Shown here piece after piece: positions 59,179-64,000 of a stretch of 64,000 nucleotides of DNA; positions within the stretch are counted from its first letter, which is position 1, and each line of letters opens with the position of its first letter. This DNA is from Torreya grandis (taxonomy: Eukaryota; Streptophyta; Pinopsida; Cupressales; Taxaceae): contig JARHVA010005485.1 of the NCBI GenBank assembly GCA_037957365.1, forward strand, positions 650,001-714,000, read 5' to 3'. A model generated the notes under the pieces. The model ran no database searches and had not been told where the DNA came from. It saw only the letters and a program-made list of their open reading frames with translations. Made by a program: the position numbers and the translations under genes.

Positions 59179-59190
59179 ACTTTGATACCA
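59179..59190 (-). other. Element F primer-binding site, worn
   Basis: The minus strand reads TGGTATCAAAGT, one base after the LTR end; the initiator-Met primer site is TGGTATCAGAGC. Two mismatches, at least one a G-to-A type change. Confidence 0.65.
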
Positions 59191-59191
59191 C

Positions 59192-59707
59192 TGATCCAAA
59201 ATGTAAAATTTCTAGTTGATAAATATTTCAAGAACATAGAAATAACATAGTAACAATGAATTCTCTGATAAGAGATGTTTTATTACTCAAGTTCACAATA
59301 CAACTATATGTTTATCTCTAGGATGAGATGTTTGATATCCATTTTGGGTTACATCTTAATTTATACACATTTTGAAAGTAGGAAGAGTATGTGTAAGGTC
59401 ACCAATATTGAGGGAGATAAAGTTGTTTGACTTCCACAATTTAAAACAATATAGAATTTGAGGAATTACTATTTTTAGAAACTTACTATTTTTCGACTAC
59501 GCTACTAAAATTGAAATTTGATGAACTTCCATTTATTTTTGGGGGATCAAAATATATTAAGAAAATATTGATTCCATCTAAATACATTCTTATCTTTCTA
59601 ATAGTTCAAATGGTGAGTCAATTGGAGCTACAGTGCAAAAATGATGGCTCCCGGAAGTTTCATCATCAATTGGGGTGGAACCGTCACCTGAATTGTTGCA
59701 TGGATCA
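59192..59707 (-). repeat. Element F LTR, right copy (5' LTR in element sense)
   Basis: 516 bp, direct repeat of 54083-54617, starts TGATC and ends GATCA, followed by the target duplication AGGTT. Confidence 0.85.
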
Positions 59708-59712
59708 AGGTT

Positions 59713-61120
59713 GAATGATTTATCAAGAAAAATAAGGTGTTTGAAGATCCTATTATGCAAGGAAGAGGTCACATGTGGTTATGGATACCTAAGTATATTA
59801 GGAGAGATCAGACTGAGACCATAGATGCTTTGTTTTTTGTGACATATATGAAGGAAAGACAAGAACATCTATTGTCAGCATTTATTGACAAATCTGAATC
59901 AAAGAATGAATTCAGTCATATATTCAAACTTAATCAAATGATGAGGTAGGACTTAAAATAAAATAATTTTATGGATATATGGGAGTCTCTTGAGTTTTAG
60001 GACTTTTAATCTCTCTATGTTAAATGGGTGTCTCTATCTAGGCTTCAATGTGACACTTGTTAGTAAGAGGAAGTATGGTGGATGATAGTTGAGTTTTTGA
60101 TTGATATTACAGAATAATAAAGGTCATGATAAGATTTATTAGCTTACTATGAAAGTACATGAAAAAGTTTAGTGATATGAAGAATGATCTAGTTAGTCAA
60201 ATGGTGAAGAATGAAGTTGTGAGTGCAAAGTTTGAAGGTAAGGAATGGAGGTCTCTAGTTGTCTAATCATGGATAGTGAGTTTTCAAAATCTTCTATTGC
60301 ATATAAAGGTATGTTGATCCTATTCTATTGTGCTCAATGTGTGTTCAAGGCTTTTGTTCTTGAAGATAAGAACTTGTCAATTTCTATTTATTAAATTGAT
60401 TGATTAAACGTTGAAAGACTAAAACAAGGTTGGTATGGAGTATGAGGAGAATGTGTTGTCACAATTTTTATATCATATAGAAGGTATCAGAGTTTAATAG
60501 ATGTCAAGCTAAGTTTTCCATGGAGGTCATAGTGTTCTAAAGATAAATATGTTTTCATAATAATTTTGACTAAAGTGTGGATAGTGTTGAATATTTGTTG
60601 ACATACCTAGCTCATTTAGAAGACTTTTTGAAGATGTCATGATCCAGGTGAAGCATGGAGTTATGATGAACTAACTCAGATAGTTTGAAAGGCTTGAAGA
60701 GCTATGCATGATGTGATGGGGAACATACGTGAGATGTTTTAGTCATGGTAGATATATGAATAAATATGTTATAGTTTTGAATTTAATAAGATTTATATGA
60801 TTACTTGATCAAACCATTTCATATGTTTTTATAAGGTATTGAATCTTCATGCATGAGAAAAGGGAGCTTGTGAATTTTGTGCATAGATAGGTCCAAATAT
60901 CGATGAATGCAAAGTTTAGATTATTTTATGTCAAATAATAGATGACATTAGACGGAACATGATGTTAGGGGGATATTTGTAAGATTTTTGAGTAGTTTGT
61001 CAAGGTCCTCAAGATTAGAAGATGATCCCACTTGTCATTGTGTCAAAGGGGGAGAAAGTACTTAAAGAGAGACGTAGAGTCTAAGCATAAAGAATTTTAT
61101 TGGTGTTTGACATCAATGAC
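59713..61120 (+). pseudogene. Element E interior after element F: gag remainder and 3' region
   Basis: Removing element F joins the second zinc knuckle to a sequence with the frame 59737-59949 (QGRGHMWLWIPKYIRRDQTE; ALFFVTYMKERQEHLLSAFI). I do not recognise a domain in it. From about 59950 to 61120 no frame is recognisable and no protease, integrase or RT motif was seen. A purine tract AAAGGGGGAGAAAG at 61045-61058 resembles a copia polypurine tract but lies 75 bp from the LTR. Confidence 0.45.
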
Positions 61121-61132
61121 AAAGTGGGATAT
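61121..61132 (+). other. Element E polypurine tract, worn
   Basis: AAAGTGGGATA follows CATCAATGAC, a phrase common before the 3' LTR of SIRE-like copia elements, and the LTR start (TATTGGAT, against TGTTGGAG in the left copy) comes right after it. Confidence 0.6.
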
Positions 61133-64000
61133 TATTGGATGTTTTTTAATGATGTCTCCAAGGTGACCAAGGATGTCGATGAGGTGTTAGGTGTGCATGA
61201 ATGACAATGATAGAGTGTGTTTCAATGTGATTCACTATTCTTGCATAGTTCTTTAGTGTTTGACTCAGATAGGTAGATGATGGATGATATTGATGGTATG
61301 GACATGTTGTAGATACCCTATGGGGTGTTATGAGTGCTTTTATTGATTTTAGAGGTGAAAGGAATTCATCATAGAAGTCATAAGAAGGTCTAGGTTCAAG
61401 TAATCATCTTGACAAACAAGGTCAAGTAAATAGTTTGATATCATCATATTTCACATGTGTGAAAGTTTTAGGAGTAGTTTGATACATGGATGGATTCCCC
61501 TATGAGAGATTATCATGTGGTTAAAATTTTAGGTCTAGACATTGAGCATAAAAAAGTTATAATAGTGAAAATTTGTCCTCTTAGATAGAGTTCACTAAGT
61601 TCCCATACTTAGCCAAATTTGTGATATCAAAGATCTATGATGAGCCAAATTTGTGATATCAACGATCTACGATGAGCATTTAATCATTCAAAAAAAATAT
61701 AAAAATGAGCATCTAATCTGACCAAATAATGATCTAAAATATCACATGATCTTATCAAATAGTGATCCAATGGAGTGTATTAAGTCAATATGTCAAAGGT
61801 TCTTGAGATTTCACGTGCTAGTGACATGTCTTAATCATAATGATTTGACAAAATATCATTGGTACACAGGTGTTCATGAAAATGGAGATCAATGGTAAAA
61901 TTAAAGCTAAATATTCAATTATTAAAATGAATGAAAGACTTACAAGTGGTGTAAAAATAGATACTAAAAACAAAAGGCTCAAAAGGCACACAGGACTCCC
62001 AAGTGGTGTAAGAGTGGGCACTAACAATAATGTGCTCAGAATACATGTGAGGGTGCCAAGTGTCTTAATCTTGGAAGCATGTGTCAAGGATCAATGGTCA
62101 TAATTAAATATTTAAATTTAGGAGTAAATTTATAAAATAAACTAAGTGAAATTTATCTATCTTTTAGGGAGTACGAGATGAAGACACGTGTCTAAAATAT
62201 TTGCATTTACTAGTGACTGTTGGTATTTGAAATTAATAAAGGATAAACCAGTGTTGAGTATTTTGCTTATATCTTTTGATCTAGGATGAATTTTAAGGTG
62301 ATGGAAAAGGAAAAGTTATAAATCAATTCAATTTGAATCCATAAAAGTTTATTATAAGGTTTTAATGTCTATAAAAATAAATTTAATTTAGTTCCAAAGT
62401 TGACTAAAGGTTTGACCATGTTTTACAAGTAACCCAAGAAGAATAATTGAGTTGTTCTTGATAGTGTCTTTATGTTTCAAGATGAAAAAACTATTGGATA
62501 GTTTTATATACTTAAAAAGGACAATATGTGTGTATTTATTAGGTTTGACCAATCCATATTCATTGTGAACAATTTCTTAGAAGTTGACAATGTTTGTTGG
62601 AGGCTACAAACAGTTTGAGTGACCACTTTGCAGAAGTTAGTTGGAAGAGGTTTGAGTAGAATTGAATAATAAAATAAGTATGGAGATGTTTTAAAAGTAT
62701 CAAAGGATTATAATAAGGCATTTTTTTCATGATATTACCCTGATCATATATGGAGAGTCAAAATAGTGTGACTATATTTTGACTATATATGACCAGTCTG
62801 AGTGGTCATTCTAAGAGAGTTGTTTTGAGTGCTTAGAGCCTGAGTTAAAAGTATTTAAAGAAAATAAAGGAATTTAATTGGTCCTAAAGGGTTAAAAAAT
62901 TTGATATAATCATATGGATATGTGAAATATTTTATTAGTTGCTTCAAAAGTTTGAGACTGTGTTTTTTGTGTATGAAGACCTGAAGAGCAAGGAGACCTA
63001 ATTAGTAGGTTCAAGTGTTGAATTGGTGTCCTAAGTGGTATAAACCCATATGAGAGTGATAAAGGGGATATTAGACAAAAAAATTGTGTTAAAATCATTG
63101 GTAAGGTATTAAGGTGGTCCAAGTGGTCTCACATGTAACATGTGAGTATAAATACCTAATTGTTTTAGGTCTCACCAAGACCTAATGGTGGATTAGGGCT
63201 AATGAGGTATTGGCTAACTTAAGGAGTGGTGTTTCTTACATGTAACATGTATTAGGACATATTTAAAAGGTATAATAAGTATGGTAAGCATCTTTTCTAA
63301 CCAATATTGGTTATACCGAGAGAGTGGTATAAATACAAGGCATTGTTGGCCTATTTATGCTAGTTAGTGGGTGTGGATTAAAGCAAAGAAGAGAACCTTT
63401 GAAAGAGAAGGTATAGGTCAGTTATGACCATTATAGTGTGAAAAATATTATACATTTTTATATAATTAAGTTGATTTAAGAATACACACATGTAATTGGA
63501 CTTAGTGATCCTAGAAGAGGCAGTTTGAGCAGGTTATCCCTAGAAGTAGCTTAAGAGAGATTGGAGGTGAAGAGTGCAGAAAAAGTGATCATCATCATTT
63601 GAAGAGTATAAATAGGTTTTAAAGGTGATATGTCTAGGTAGATGAGTGGCTACTTGGTTTTTTATGAGTTTGTTCCTCCTTTCAAGGTAAATCTTGCTAA
63701 AGGTCTAGTTGTTGTGGGGGCTTAGCTAGACAAGGGTAGTAGCTCCTTATGGGAGTGGTGTCTCATTAAACTAAGGGATGGGGGTTCCTTGATTAGTTAG
63801 TGTTGGTATAAATTTTATATATATATTTTATAGGACCATATTCCATCTTTTAGGGTTTATTGGTTTTTATCCCTCAAGATGGTTTCCCACATATATGATG
63901 TGTTCATGTATATGCTTTGGATGTATGTGCTTTCATGTTTATGTTCCTTAATCAAGTTAATGTATGCTAAATGTTTAAGAGTTGGTAATTGAATTGTATA
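61133..64000 (+). repeat. Element E 3' LTR (cut by the window end)
   Basis: Matches the 5' LTR to its last visible base; by comparison about 70 bp are missing. It differs by carrying a 32-bp tandem duplication (CCAAATTTGTGATATCAA at about 61615 and 61647) that is single in the left LTR, and by extra wear at its start. Confidence 0.85.

Larger units (their letters stand above)
54083..59707 (-). mobile_element. Element F: nearly full-length Ty3/gypsy element on the minus strand
   Basis: LTRs 54083-54617 and 59192-59707 start TGATC and end GATCA; the flanks AGGTT (54078-54082 and 59708-59712) are a perfect 5-bp target duplication. On the minus strand the right LTR is followed by G and TGGTATCAAAGT (59179-59190), a primer site with two changes from the initiator-Met sequence. 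Before the left LTR is the purine tract AAGGAGGGAGGAA (54618-54630). In order, minus strand: gag, CH-box, protease, RT, RNase H, integrase with GPY/F-type end. Each domain is readable but broken by Gln/Trp/Arg-to-stop and Glu-to-Lys type changes. It lies inside the gag of element E. Confidence 0.95.
50047..64000 (+). mobile_element. Element E: Ty1/copia derivative with 2.9-kb LTRs, split by element F; runs off the window
   Basis: Direct repeats 50047-52925 and 61133 to beyond 64000 match throughout. The left LTR is followed by TGGTATCAGAGC (52926-52937), the initiator-Met primer site of most copia elements. Before the right LTR is a purine-rich AAAGTGGGATA (61121-61131). The interior on the plus strand is a coiled-coil gag with two worn zinc knuckles; without element F only about 2.6 kb remains and no protease, integrase or RT is visible. 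The layout resembles gag-only relatives of the SIRE/Maximus lineage. The right LTR would end about 70 bp beyond the window. Confidence 0.85.

Overview
This window reads as plant nuclear DNA made almost entirely of nested, decayed retroelements. I see no intact host gene, no rRNA or tRNA gene and no CRISPR array. A large gymnosperm genome, probably a conifer, fits best. The reasons are very long LTRs (1.2 to 2.9 kb), AT-rich and heavily decayed Ty3/gypsy and Ty1/copia copies, and a Penelope-like element with a GIY-YIG endonuclease, a class known in conifers as Dryad. The species is inference.

Layout. (A) From before base 1 to about 16.5 kb, and probably to about 23 kb, lies a sense-strand Tat/Ogre-type Ty3/gypsy element: gag, PR, RT, RNase H, a second (archaeal-type) RNase H, then a DD35E integrase. 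An antisense plant-mobile-domain reading follows downstream. (B) An older minus-strand LTR element (3007-11000, 1.2-kb LTRs) sits inside A. (C) At 25231-38745 is a plus-strand element with 2.8-kb LTRs that carries only gag and protease. (D) Its 3' LTR is split by a young minus-strand Ty1/copia derivative (32888-37357). D has two 1176-bp LTRs, a perfect TACAT target duplication, an initiator-Met tRNA primer site and a PPT. (G) At 41.5-43.0 kb are three tandem copies of a roughly 440-bp fold-back unit between TA microsatellites. (H) At 43.15-46.08 kb is a 1.46-kb sequence in two tandem copies. (I) At 46.66-49.99 kb are two head-to-tail Penelope-like copies, the first with only its 3' end. (E) From 50047 past the window end is a plus-strand Ty1/copia derivative with 2.9-kb LTRs. 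(F) It is interrupted by a nearly full-length minus-strand Ty3/gypsy element (54083-59707, perfect AGGTT target duplication).

The insertion order follows from the nesting: B after A, D after C, F after E. D looks youngest: its LTRs differ at about 17 sites and keep CpG-rich motifs. The other elements show strong C-to-T (and complementary G-to-A) decay. Their stop codons mostly sit where CAG, CAA, CGA or TGG is expected, and catalytic Glu, Asp and Gly codons have become Lys, Asn and Ser.

I found no convincing new multi-gene system. The leads most worth following are a cluster of ACCGACGTCGGT-type palindromes (DREB/CBF-like cores plus an ACGT core) in the LTR promoter region and body of element D, the antisense plant-mobile-domain sequence in element A, the tandem Penelope copies, and the conserved minus-strand reading frame in the two copies at 43-46 kb.
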